Shown here piece after piece: positions 25,601-39,299 of a stretch of DNA of 64,000 nucleotides; position 1 is the stretch's first letter, and each line of letters starts with the position of its first letter. The notes under the pieces were generated by a model. It searched no databases, had not been told where the DNA came from, and worked only from the letters and a program-made list of their open reading frames with translations. The position numbers and the translations under genes were made by a program. The stretch lies in NCBI RefSeq assembly GCF_963678635.1, contig NC_087068.1, positions 39,891,649 to 39,955,648 on the forward strand, written 5' to 3'. The stretch comes from Symsagittifera roscoffensis. Taxonomy: Eukaryota; Xenacoelomorpha; Acoela; Convolutidae.

Positions 25601-28600
25601 ATTTTTCGGGTTGTTAATGAGTTTTGGATATGCTGATGGTCCATGGTAGTACTTAGATTTCGATTTTGGTTTTATGTTTCTGAAGTTATTTCATTTTTTG
25701 TGTTTATCCTTGATGCGATCTTTTGTGGTACAAACTTTCTCATTTTTCAGGACGGGTGTGGCTAGTTAAGAGACCTTGATGTGTTCAGTGTTGTTCCATT
25801 CATCAATTCTACTGGGTTAGCGATCGTTGCAGAAGCGTATTTGCGCTGTGGTGATTTTTTGTCCGAAAAAAGCTGTCGTCACAAATTGGTAGATTCCACC
25901 AGCTTCTGGTCATGGCTTTTGAATGTTTCTTCACTTTTGACATCTTTAAAATAAGCAGCGACAATTTTCTGGGTTGTTAATGCGTTTTGGGTATGCTGAC
26001 GGCTCATAGTAACACTGAGTTTTTAATTTTGGTTTTTATGTTTCTGAAATGTGTCATTTTTTGTGTTTATCCTTGGTGCGATCTTTTGTGGTAGAAACAT
26101 TTTTGTTTTTCAGGACAAGTTTTGCCATCTTTGAAAAACCCAGCGACAATTTTCTGGGTTGGTATTGCGTTGTGGGTATGCTGATAGTCCGTGGTATTAC
26201 TTAGTTTTTGATTTTGGATTTTACTTTTCTGAAATATGTCTTTTTTGTGTTCATCCTTGATGCGATCTTTTGTGGTACAATTTTTTTTTAGTTTTCAGGA
26301 CAGTATGCGGCTAGTTAATTCATCTTGATGTGTTCATTGTTTTTCCATTCATCAATTCTACAGGGTTAGCGATCGATGCAGAAGCGTATTTGTGCTGTGG
26401 TGAGTTTTTGTCCAAAAAAAGTTGCCGTCACAAATTGATAGTTTCCACTAGCTTCTGGTATTGGCTAATGAACGTTTCTTCAGTTTTGACATCTTTGAAA
26501 TAAACAGCGATAATTTTTTGGGTTGTTAATTCATTGTGGGTATGCTGACTGTTCATGGTAGTACTAAATTTTTGATGTTGCTTTTTATGGTTCTGAAAAT
26601 GTCACTTTTTGTGTTTATCCTTGATGCGAACTTCGGTGTTACAAACTTTTTTCATTTTTCAGGATAGTGTGCGGCTATTAAAGAAATCTTGTTGTGTTCA
26701 ATGCTTTTCCATTCATCATTTTTACTGGGTTAGCGATTGTTTCAGAAGCGGATTTGCGTTGTGGTGAGTTTTTGTCCGAAAAAAGCTGTCGTCACAAATT
26801 GGTAGTTTCCAATAGCTTCTGGTCTTGGCTACTGAATGTTTCTTCAATTTTGACATCTTTGAAATACACAGCGACAATTTTTTGGGTTGTTAATGCCTTG
26901 TGGGTATGCTGACGGTTCATCGTAGTACTAAATTTTTGATTTTGCTTTTCATGTTTCTGAAATATGTCATTTTTGTGTTTATCCTTGATGCGAACTTCGA
27001 TGGTACAAACTTTTTTCATTTTTCAGGCCAGTGGGTGGCTAGTTAAGAAGTCTTGATGTGTTAAATGCTGTTCCATTCATTAATTCTACTGGGTTAGCGC
27101 TCGTTGCAGAAGCAGATTTGCGCTGTGGTGAGTTTTTGTCCGAAAAAAAACTGTCGTCACAAATTGGTAGTTTCCACTAGCTTCTGGTCTTGGCTACTGA
27201 ATGTTTCTTCAATTTTGACATCTTTGAAATACACAGCGACAATTTTTTGGGTTGTTAATGCCTTGTGGGTATGCTGACGGTTCATGGTAGTACTAGGCTT
27301 TTGATTTTGGTTTTTATTTTTCTGAAGTTATTTCATTTTTTGTGTTTATCCTTGATGCGATCTTTTGTGGTACAAACTTTCTCCTTTTTCAGGACGTGTG
27401 TGGCTAGTTAAGAGACCTTGATGTGTTCAGTGTTGTTCCATTCATCAATTCTACTGGGTTAGCGATCGTTGCAGAAGCGGATTTGCGCTGTGGTGATTTT
27501 TTGTCCGAAAAAAGCTGTCGTCACAAATTGGTAGTTTCCAATAGCTTCTGGTCTTGGCTACTGAATGTTTCTTCAATTTTGACATCTTTGAAATACACAG
27601 CGACAATTTTTTGGGTTGTTAATTCCTTGTGGGTATGCTGACGGTTCATGGTAGTACTAGGCTTTTGATTTTGGTTTTTATTTTTCTGAAATATGTCATT
27701 TTTTGTGTTTATCTTTGATGCGAACTTCGATGGTACAAACTTTTTTCATTTTTCAGGACAGTGGGTGGCTAGTTAAGAAGTCTTGATGTGTTAAATGCTG
27801 TTCCATTCATTAATTCTACTGGGTTAGCGCTCGTTGCAGAAGCAGATTTGCGCTGTGGTGAGTTTTTGTCCGAAAAAAAATTGTCGTCACAAATTGGTAG
27901 TTTCCACTAGCTTCTGGTCTTGGCTACTGAATGTTTCTTCACTTTTGACATCTTTGAAATACACAGCGACAATTTTTTGGGTTGTTATTGCCTTGTGGGT
28001 ATGCTGACGGTTCATGGTAGTACTAGGCTTTTGATTTTGCTTTTCATGTTTCTGAAATATGTCACTTTGTGTTTATCCTTGATGCGAACTTCGATGGTAC
28101 AAACTTTTTCATATTTCAGGACAGCAATTGGCTACTTAGGAAATCTTGATGTGTTCATTGATGCTCCATTCATCAATTCTACTGGGTTAGCGATCGTTGC
28201 AGAAGCGAATTTGCGCTGTGGTGATTTTTTGTCCGAAAAAAGCTGTCGTCACAAATTGGTAGTTTCCAATAGCTTCTGGTCTTGGCTACTGAATGTTTCT
28301 TCAATTTTGACATCTTTGAAATATACAGCGACAATTTTTTGGGTTGTTAATGCCTTGTGGGTATGCTGACTGTTCATGGTAGTACTAAATTTTTGATGTT
28401 GCTTTTTATGGTTCTGAAAAATGTCATTTTTTGTGTTTATCCTTGATGCGAACTTCGGTGTTACAAACTTTTTTCATTTTAGCAGGATAGTGTGCGGCTA
28501 TTAAAGAAATCTTGTTGTGTTCAATGCTGTTCCATTCATCATTTTTACTGGGTTAGCGATCGTTTCAGAAGCGGATTTGCGCTGTGGTGATTTTTTGTCC

Positions 28601-31600
28601 GAAAAAAGCTGTCGTCACAAATTGGTAGTTTCCAATAGCTTCTGGTCTTGGCTACTGAATGTTTCTTCAATTTTGACATCTTTGAAATACACAGCGACAA
28701 TTTTTTGGGTTGTTAATGCCTTGTGGGTATGCTGACGGTTCATGGTAGTATTAATTTTTTGATTTTGCTTTTCATGTTTCTGAAATATGTCATTTTTTGT
28801 GTTTATCCTTGATGCGAACTTCGATGGTACAAACTTTTTTCATTTTTCAGGACAGTGGGTGGCTAGTTAAGAAATCTTGATGTGTTCATTGTTGCTCCAT
28901 TCATCAATTCTACTGGATTAAAGATCGTTGCAGAAGCGGATTTGCGCTGTGGTGATTTTTTGTCCGAAAAAAGCTGTCGTCACAAATTGGTAGTGTCCAA
29001 TAGCTTCTGGCATTGGCTACTGAGTATTTCTTCAATTTTGACATCTTTGAAATACACAGCGACAATTTTTTGGATTGTTAATGCCTTTTGGGTATGCTGA
29101 CGGTTCATGGTGGTACTAAATTTTTGATTTTGCTTTTCATGTTTCTGAAATATGTCACTTTGTGTTTATCCTTGATGCGAACTTCGATGGTACAAACTTT
29201 TTCCATTTGTCAGGACAGTGTGTGGCTAGTTAAGAAATCTTGATGTGATCAATGCTGTTCCATTCATCATTTCTATTGGGTTAAAGATCGTTGCAGAAGC
29301 GGATTTGCGCTGTGGTGGTTTTTCATCCGAAAAAAGCTGTCGTCACAAATTGGTAGTTTCCCATAGCTTCTGGCATTTGCTACTGAGTATTTCTTCAGTT
29401 TTGACATCTATGAAATTCACAGCGTTGACTTTTTGGGTTGTTAAAGCCTTATGGGTATGCTAAAAGCTCATGGTAGTACTAAGGTTTTGAATTTGGTGTT
29501 TATTTTTCTGAAATATGCCATTTTTTGTGTTCATCCTTGATGCGGTCTTTTCTGGTACAAACTTTATCATTTTTCAGGACAGTGTGTGGCCAGTTAAGAG
29601 ATCTTGATGTTTTCATTGTTGTTTCATTCATCAATTCTACTGGGTTAGCGATCGTTGCAGAAGCAGATTTGCGCTGTGGTGACTTTTGTCCGAAAAAAGC
29701 TGTCGTCACAAATTGGTAGTTTCCAATAGCTTCTGGTCTTGGCTACTGAATGTTTCTTCAATTTTGACATCTTTGAAATACATGGCGACAATTTTTTGGG
29801 TTGTTAATGCCTTGTGGGTATGCTGACGGTTCTTGGCAGTACTAAGTTTTTGATTTTGCTTTTTATGTTTCTGAGATATGTCATTTTTTGTGTTTATCCT
29901 TGATGCGAACTTCGGTGGTACAAACTTTTTTCATTTTTCAGGACAGTGTGTGGCTAGTTAAAAAATCTTATTGTGTTCATTGTTGTTCAATTCTTCATTT
30001 CTACTGGGTAAGCGATCTTTGCAGAAGCGGATTTGCGCTGGGGTGATTTTTGTCCGATAAATGTTGCCGTCACAAATTGGTAGTTTTCTCTAGCTTCTGG
30101 TATTGGGTACTGAATGTTTCTTCAGTTTTGACATCTTTAAATTACACAGCGACAATTTTTTGGGTCTGTTATTCATCGTGGGCATGCTGACTGTTCACGG
30201 TAGTACTAAGTTTTTGATTTTGCTTTCTATGTTTCTGAAATATGTCAATTTTTGTGTTTATCCTTGATGCGAACTTCGGTGGTACAAACTTTGTTCATTT
30301 TTTCAGGACAGTGTGTGGCTAGTTAAAAAACCTTATTGTGTTCATTGTTGCTCCATTCTTCAAATCTACTGGGTTAGCGATCGTTGCAGTAGCGGATTTG
30401 CGCTGTAATGAGTTTTTCTCCAAAAAACGTTGTCGTCACAAATTGGTAGAATCTACTAGCTTCTGGCATTGGCTACTGAACATTTCTTCAGTTTGGACAT
30501 CTTTAAATTACACATCGACAATTTTTTGGGTTTTTTAATCATCGTGGGCATGCTGACTGTGCATGGTAGTACTATGTTTTTGATTTTGGTTTTTTTTTTG
30601 TTTATGAAATATGTCATTTTTTGTGTTTATCCTTGATGCGATCTTCGGTGGTTCAAGTTTTTTCATTTTCCAGGACAACGTGTGGCTAAATAAGAAATCT
30701 TGATGTGTTCACTGTTGTTCCGTTCATCAATTCTACTGGGTTAGCGATCGTTGCAGAAGCGGATTTGCGCTGTGGTTAGTTTTTTCCGAAAAAAATTGTC
30801 GTCACAAATTGGTAGTTTCCACTAGCTTCTGGTCTTGGCTAGTGAAGGTTTCTTCAGTTTTGACATCTTTGAAATACACAGCGAACATTTTTCGGGCTGT
30901 TAATGCGTTTTGGATATGCTGATGATCCACATTGTAGTACTTAGAATTCGATTTTGGTTTTATGTTTTGGTTTTTGTGTTTATCCTTGATGCGATCTTTT
31001 GTGGTACAAACTTTCTCATTTTTCAGGACGTGTGTGGCTAGTTAAGAGACCTTGATGTGTTCAGTGCTGTTCCATTCATCAATTCTACTGGGTTAGCGAT
31101 CTTTGCAGAAGCGTATTTGCGCTGTGGTGATTTTTTGTCCGAAAAAAGCTGTCGTCACAAATTGGTAGTTTCCAATAGCTTCTGGTCTTGGCTTTTGATT
31201 GTTTCTTCAATTTTGACATCTTTAAAATACGCAGCGACAATTTTTTGGGTTGTTAATGCGTTTTGGGTATGCTGACGGCTCATAGTAACACTTAGTTTTT
31301 AGTTTTGGTTTTTATGTTTCTGAAATATGTCATTTTTTGTGTTTATCCTTGGTGCGATCTTTTGTGGTAGAAACATTTTCGTTTTTCAGGACAAGTTTTG
31401 CCATCTTTGAAATACCCAGCGACAGTTTTCTGGGTTGGTATTGCGTTGTGGGTATGCTGATAGTCCGTGGTATTACTTAGTTTTTGATTTTGGATTTTAC
31501 TTTTCTGGAATATGTCTTTTTTGTGTTCATCCTTGATGCAATCTTTTGTGGTACAATTTTGTTTTCAGGACAGTATGCGGCTAGTTAATTCATCTTGATG

Positions 31601-34600
31601 TGTTCATTGTTTTTCCATTCATTAAATCTACAGGGTTAGCGATCGATGCAGAAGCGTATTTGTGCTGTGTTGAGTTTTTGTCCAAAAAAAGTTGCCGTCA
31701 CAAATTGGTAGTTTCCACTAGCTTCTGGTAATGGCTACTGAACGTTTCTTCAGTTTTGACATCTTCGAAATACACAGCGACAATTTTTTGGGTTGTTAAT
31801 GCCTTGTGGGTATGCTGACGGTTCATGGTAGTACTAAATTTTTGATTTTGCTTTTCATGTTTCTGAAATATGTCATTTTTTGTGTTTATCCTTGATGCGA
31901 ACTTCGATGGTACAAACTTTTTCCATTTGTCAGGACAGTGTGTGGCTAGTTAAGAAATCTTGATGTGTTCAATGCTTTCCATTCATCATTTCTAATGGGT
32001 TAAAGATCGTTGCAGAAGCGGATTTGCGCTGTGGTGGTTTTTTATCCGAAAAAAGCTGTCGTCACAAATTGGTAGTTTCCAATAGCTTCTGGCATTGGCT
32101 ACTGAGTATTTCTTCAGTTTTGACATCTATGAAATTCACAGCGTTGAATTTTTGGGTTGATAAAGCCTTATGGGTATGCTAAAAGCTCATGGTAGTACTA
32201 CATTTTTGAATTTGGTGTTTATGTTTCTGAAATATGCAATTTTTTGTGTTTATCCTTGATGCGGTCTTTTATGGTACAAACTTTTTCATTTTTCAGGACA
32301 GTGTGTGGCCAGTTAAGAGATCTTGATGTTTTCATTGTTGTTCCATTCATCAATTCTACTGGGTTAGCGATCGTTGCAGAAGCAGATTTGCGCTGTGATG
32401 ATTTTTGTCCGAAAAAAGCTGTCGTCACAAATTGGTAGTTTCCAATAGCTTCTGGTCTTGGCTACTGAATGTTTCTTCAATTTTGACATCTTTGAAATAC
32501 ACAGCGACAATTTTTTGGGTAGTTAATGCCTTGTGGGTATGCTGACGGTTCATGGTAGTACTAAGTTTTTGATTTTGCTTTTTATGTTTCTGAAATATGT
32601 CATTTTTTGTGTTTATCCTTGATGCGAATTTCGGTGGTACAAACCTTTTTCGTTTTTCAGGACAGTGTGTGGCTAGTTAAAAAATCTTATTGTGTTCATT
32701 GCTGTTCAATTCATCATTTCTACTGGGTAAGCGATCTTTGCAGAAGCGGATTTGCGATGTGGTGATTTTTGTCCGATAAATGTTGCCGTCACAAATTGGT
32801 AGTTTTCACTAGCTTCTGGTATTGGGTACTGAATGTTTCTTCAGTTTTGACATCTTTAAATTACACAGCGACAATTTTTTGGGTTTGTTATTCATTGTGG
32901 GCATGCTGACTGTTCATGGTAGTACTAAGTTTTTGATTTTGCTTTTTATGTATCTGAAATATGTCATTCTTTGTGTTTATCCTTGATGCGAACTTCGGTG
33001 GTACACACTTTTTTCATTTTTCAGGACAGTGTGTGGCTGCTAGTTAAAAAATCTTACTGTGTTCATTGTTGCTCCATTCATCAAATATACTGGGTAAGCA
33101 ATCGTTGCAGTAGCGGATTTGCACTGTAATGAGTTTTTCTCCAAAAAAAGTTGTCGTCACAAATTGGAAGAATCCACTAGCTTCTGGCATTGGCTACTGA
33201 ACATTTCTTCAGTTTTGACATCTTTAAATTACACATCGACAATTTTTTGGGATTTTTATTCATCGTGGACATGCTGACTGTTCATGGTAGTACTATGTTT
33301 TTGATTTTGTTTTTTTTTTGTTTATGAAATATGTCATTTTTTGTGTTTATCCTTGATGCGATCTTCGGTGGTTCAAGTTTTTTCATTTTTCAGGACAGCG
33401 TGTGGCTAATTAAGAAATCTTGATGTGTTCATTGTTGCTCCGTTCATCAATTCTACTGGGTTCGCGATCGTTGCAGAAGCGGATTTGCGCTGTGGTTAGT
33501 TTTTTCCGAAAAAAATTGTCGTCACAAATTGGTAGTTTCCACTAGCTTCTGGTCTTGGCTAGTGAATGTTTCTTCAGTTTTGACATCTTTGAAATACACA
33601 GCGACAATTTTTCGGGTTGTTAATGAGTTTTGGATATGCTGATGGTCCATGGTAGTACTTAGATTTCGATTTTGGTTTTATGTTTCTGAAGTTATTTCAT
33701 TTTTTGTGTTTATCCTTGATGCGATCTTTTGTGGTACAAACTTTCTCATTTTTCAGGACGTGTGTGGCTAGTTAAGAGACCTTGATGTGTTCAGTGTTGT
33801 TCCATTCATCAATTCTACTGGGTTAGCGATCGTTGCAGAAGCGTATTTGCGCTGTGGTGATTTTTTGTCCGAAAAAAGCTGTCGTCACAAATTGGTAGTT
33901 TCCATTAGCTTCTGGTCATGGCTTTTGAATGTTTCTTCAATTTTGACATCTTTAAAACACGCAGCGACAATTTTCTGGGTTGTTAATGCGTTTTGGGTAT
34001 GCTGACGGCTCATAGTAACACTAATTTTTTAATTTTGGTTCTTATGTTTCTGAAATATGTCATTTTTTGTGTTTATCCTTGGTGCGATCTTTTGTGGTAG
34101 AAACATTTTCGTTTTTCAGGACAAGTTTTGCCATCTTTGAAATACCCAGCGACAATTTTCTGGGTTGGTATTGCGTTGTGGGTATGCTGATAGTCCGTGG
34201 TATTACTTAGTTTTTGATTTTGGATTTTACTTTTCTGAAAAATGTCTTTTTTGTGTTCATCCTTGATGCGATCTTTTGTGGTACAATTTTTTTAGTTTTC
34301 AGGACAGTATGCGGCTAGTTAATTCATCTTGATGTGTTCATTGTTTTTCCATTCATCAATTCTACAGGGTTAGCGATCGATGCAGAAGCGTATTTGTGCT
34401 GTGGTGAGTTTTTGTCCAAAAAAAGTTGCCGTCACAAATTGATAGTTTCCACTAGCTTCTGGTATTGGCTACTGAACGTTTCTTCAGTTTTGACATCTTT
34501 GAAATAAACAGCGATAATTTTTTGGGTTGTTAATGCCTTGTGGGTATGCTGACTGTTCATGGTAGTACTAAATTTTTGATGTTGCTTTTTATGGTTCTGA

Positions 34601-36700
34601 AAAAAGTCATTTTTTGTGTTTATCCTTGATGCGAACTTCGGTGTTACAAACTTTTTTCATTTTTCAGGATAGTGTGCGGCTATTAAAGAAATCTTGTTGT
34701 GTTCAATGCTGTTCCATTCATCATTTTTACTGGGTTAGCGATCGTTTCAGAAGCGGATTTGCGCTGCGGTGATTTTTCGTCCGAAAAAAGCTGTCGTCAC
34801 AAATTGGTAGTTTCCAATAGCTTCTGGTCTTGGCTACCGAATGTTTCTTCAATTTTGACATCTTTGAAAAACACAGCGACAATTTTTTGTTTTTTGGGTT
34901 GTTAATGCCTTGTGGGTATGCTGACGGTTCATGGTAGAACTAAATTTTTGATTTTGCTTTTCAAGTTTCTGAAATATGTCATTTTTTGTGTTTATCCTTG
35001 ATGCGAACTTCGATGGTACAAACTTTTTTCATTTTTCAGGACAGTGGGTGGCTAGTTAAGAAATCTTGATGTGTTCATTGTTGCTCCATTCATCAATTCT
35101 ACTGGATTAAAGATCGTTGCAGAAGCGGATTTGCGCTGTGGTGATTTTTTGTCCGAAAAAAGCTGTCGTCACAAATTGGTAGTGTCCAATAGCTTCTGGC
35201 ATTGGCTACTGAGTATTTCTTCAGTTTTGACATCTTTGAAATACACAGCGACAATTTTTTGGACTGTTAATGCCTTGTGGGTATGCTGACGGTTCATGGT
35301 GGTACTAAATTTTTGATTTTGCTTTTCATGTTTCTGAAATATGTCACTTTGTGTTTATCCTTGATGCGAACTTCGATGGTACAAACTTTTTCCATATGTC
35401 AGGACAGTGTGTGGCTAGTTAAGAAATCTTGATGTGTTCAATGCTGTTCCATTCATCATTTCTATTGGGTTAAAGATCGTTGCAGAAGCGGATTTGCGCT
35501 GTGGTGGTTTTTTATCCGAAAAAAGCTGTCGTCACAAATTGGTAGTTTCCAATAGCTTCTGGCATTTGCTAATGAGTATTTCTTCAGTTTTGACATCTAT
35601 GAAATTCACAGCAATGATTTTTTGGGTTGTTAAAGCCTTATGGGTATGCTAAAAGCTCATGGTAGTACTAAGTTTTTGAATTTGGTGTTTATTTTTCTGA
35701 AATATGCCATTTTTTGTGTTTATCCTTGATGCGGTCTTTTCTGGTACAAACTTTATCATTTTTCAGGACAGTGTGTGGCCAGTTAAGAGATCTTGATGTT
35801 TTCATTGTTGTTCCATTCATCAATTCTACTGGGTTAGCGATCGTTGCAGAAGCAGATTTGCGCTGTGGTGATTTTTGTCCGAAAAAAGCTGTCGTCACAA
35901 ATTGGTAGTTTCCAATAGCTTCTGGTCTTGGCTACTGAATGTTTCTTCAATTTTGACATCTTTGAAATACACGGCGACAATTTTTTGGGTTGTTAATGCC
36001 TTGTGGGTATGCTGACGGTTCATGGCAGTACTAAGTTTTTGATTTTGCTTTTTATGTTTCTGAGATATGTCATTTTTTGTGTTTATCCTTGATGCGAACT
36101 TCGGTGGTACAAACTTTTTTCATTTTTCAGGACAGTGTGTGGCTAGTTAAAAAATCTTATTGTGTTCATTGTTGTTCAATTCATCATTTCTACTGCGTAA
36201 GCGATCTTTGCAGAAGCGGATTTGCGCTGTGGTGATTTTTGTCCGATAAATGTTGCCGTCACAAATTGGTAGTTTTCTCTAGCTTCTGGTATAGGGTACT
36301 GAATGTTTCTTCAGTTTTGACATCTTTAAATTACACAGCGACAATTTTTTGGGTTTGTTATTCATTGTGGGCATGCTGACTGTTCACGGCAGTACTAAGT
36401 TTTTGATTTTGCTTTTTATGTTTCTGAGATATGTCATTTTTTGTGTTTATCCTTGATGCGAACTTCGGTGGTACAAACTTTGTTCATTTTTTCAGGACAG
36501 TGTGTGGCTAGTTAAAAAATCTTATTGTGTTCATTGTTGCTCCATTCATCAAATCTACTGGGTTAGCGATCGTTGCAGAAGCGGATTTGCGCTGTGGTTA
36601 GTTTTTTCCGAAAAAAATTGTCGTCACAAATTGGTAGTTTCCACTAGCTTCTGGTCTTGGCTTTTGAATGTTTCTTCAATTTTGACATCTTTAAAATACG
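22700..36700 (+). repeat. Long-range duplicated satellite blocks, 9.28 and 6.19 kb apart
   Basis: The monomer series from about 22.7 to 25.4 kb recurs at about 32.0-34.7 kb with a constant offset near 9,282. Examples are the monomer at 22,962 and 32,244, the half monomer at 24,834 and 34,117, and GCGGCTATTAAAGAAATCTT at 25,394 and 34,676. The series 28.5-30.7 kb recurs at 34.7-36.7 kb with an offset of 6,182-6,189. Matching extends over many monomers in the same order, so these are multi-monomer copies rather than chance similarity. Confidence 0.85.
24225..26776 (+). repeat. Tandem 1,276-bp higher-order unit, two copies
   Basis: Bases 24,225-25,500 and 25,501-26,776 are nearly identical. Each copy contains three full monomers plus one half monomer, which explains the non-integer 3.5-monomer period. 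Shared variants include CAGCTTCTGGTCATGGCTTT, GCTGATAGTCCGTGGTATTA and GTTCATGGTAGTACTAAATT. Differences are limited to a few bases. Confidence 0.9.
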
Positions 36701-39299
36701 CAGCGACAATTTTCTGGGTTGTTAATGCGTTTTGGGTATGCTGACGGCTCATAGTAACACTAAGTTTTTAATTTTGACTTTTATGTTTCTGAAATATGTC
36801 ATTTTTTGTGTTTATCCTTGGTGCGATCTTTTGTGGAAGAAACATTTTCGTTTTTCAGGACAAGTTTTGCCATCTTTGAAAAACCCAGCGACAGTTTTTT
36901 GGGTTGGTATTGCGTTGTGGGTATGCTGATAGTCCGTGGTATTACTTAGTTTTTGATTTTGGATTTTACTTTTCTGGAATATGTCTTTTTTGTGTTCATC
37001 CTTGATGCGATCTTTTGTGGTACAATTTTGTTTTCAGGACAGTATGCGGCTAGTTAAATCATCTTGATGTGTTCATTGTTTTTCCATTCATCAAATCTAC
37101 AGAGTTAGCGATCGATGCAGAAGCGTAATTGTGCTGTGGTGAGTTTTTGTCCAAAAAAAGTTGCCGTCACAAATTGGTAGTTTCCACTAGCTTCTGGTAT
37201 TGGCTACTGAACGTTTCTTCAGTTTTGACATCTTTGAAATAAACAGCGATAATTTTTTTGGGTTGTTAATTCATTGCGGGTATGCTGACGGTTCATGGTA
37301 GTACTAAGTTTTTGATTTTGGTTTTTATGTTTCTGAAATATGCCATTTTTTGTATTTATCCTTGATGCGATCTTCGGTGGTTCAAGTTTTTTTCATATTT
37401 CAGGACAGCGGTTGGCTACTTAGGATATCTTGATGTGTTCAGTGCTGTTCCATTCATCAATTCTACTGGGTTAGCGATCGTTGCAGAAGCGTATTTGCGC
37501 TGTGGTGATTTTTTGTCCGAAAAAAGCTGTCGTCACAAATTGGTAGTTTCCAATAGCTTCTGGTCTTGGCTTTTGAATGTTTCTTCAATTTTGACATCTT
37601 TAAAATACGCAGCGACAATTTTCTGGGTTGTCAATGCGTTTTGGGTATGCTGACGGCTCATAGTAACACTAAGTTTTTAATTTTGGTTTTTATGTTTCTG
37701 AAATATGCCATTTTTTGTATTTATCCTTGATGCGATCTTCGGTGGTTCAAGTTTTTTCATATTTCAGGACAGCGGTTGGCTACTTAGGATATCTTGATGT
37801 GTTCAGTGCTGTTCCATTCATCAATTCTACTGGGTTAGCGATCGTTGCAGAAGCGTATTTGCGCTGTGGTGATTTTTTGTCCGAAAAAAGCTGTCGTCAC
37901 AAATTGGTAGTTTCCAATAGCTTCTGGTCTTGGCTTTTGAACGTTTCTTCAGTTTTGACATCTTTGAAATAAACAGCGATAATTTTTTTGGGTTGTTAAT
38001 TCATTGCGGGTATGCTGACGGTTCATGGTAGTACTAAGTTTTTGATTTTGGTTTTTATGTTTCTGAAATATGCCATTTTTTGTATTTATCCTTGATGCGA
38101 TCTTCGGTGGTTCAAGTTTTTTCATATTTCAGGACAGCGGTTGGCTACTTAGGATATCTTGATGTGTTCAGTGTTGTTCCATTCATCAATTCTACTGGGT
38201 TAGCGATCGTTGCAGAAGCAGATTTGCGCTGTGGTGATTTTTGTCCGAAAAAAGCTGTCGTCACAAATTGGTAGTTTCCAATAGCTTCTGGTCTTGGCAA
38301 CTGAATGTTTCTTCAATTTTGACATCTTTGAAATACACGGCGACAACTTTTTGGGTTGTTAATGCCTTGTGGGTATGCTGACGGTTCATGGCAGTACTAA
38401 GTTTTTGATTTTGCTTTTTATGTTTCTGAGATATGTCATTTTTTGTGTTTATCCTTGATGCGAACTTCGGTGGTACAAACTTTTTTCATTTTTCAGGACA
38501 GTGTGTGGCTAGTTAAAAAATCTTATTGTGTTCATTGTTGTTCAATTCATCATTTCTACTGGGTAAGCGATCTTTGCAGAAGCGGATTTGCGCTGTGGTG
38601 ATTTTTGTCCGATAAATGTTGCCGTCACAAATTGGTAGTTTTCTCTAGCTTCTGGTATTGGGTACTGAATGTTTCTTCAGTTTTGACATCTTTAAATTAC
38701 ACAGCGACAATTTTTTGGGTTTGTTATTCATTGTGGCCATGCTGACTGTTCACGGCAGTACTAGTTTTTGATTTTGCTTTTTATGTTTCTGAGATATGTC
38801 ATTTTTTGTGTTTATCCTTGATGCGAACTTCGGTGGTACAAACTTTGTTCATTTTTTCAGGACAGTGTGTGGCTAGTTAAAAAATCTTATTGTGTTCATT
38901 GTTGCTCCATTCATCAAATCTACTGGGTTAGCGATCGTTGCAGAAGCGGATTTGCGCTGTGGTTAGTTTTTTCCGAAAAAAATTGTCGTCACAAATTGGT
39001 AGTTTCCACTAGCTTCTGGTCTTGGCTAGTGAAGGTTTCTTCAGTTTTGACATCTTTGAAATACACAGCGACAATTTTTCGGGCTGTTAATGCGTTTTGG
39101 ATATGCTGATGATCCACATGGTAGTACTTAGAATTCGATTTTGTTTTTATGTTTTGGTTTTTGTGTTTATCCTTGATGCGATCTTTTGTGGTACAAACTC
39201 TCTCAATTTTCAGGACGTGTGTGGCTAGTTAAGAGACCTTGATGTGTTCAGGGCTGTTCCATTCATCAATTCTACTGGGTTAGCGATAGTTGCAGAAGC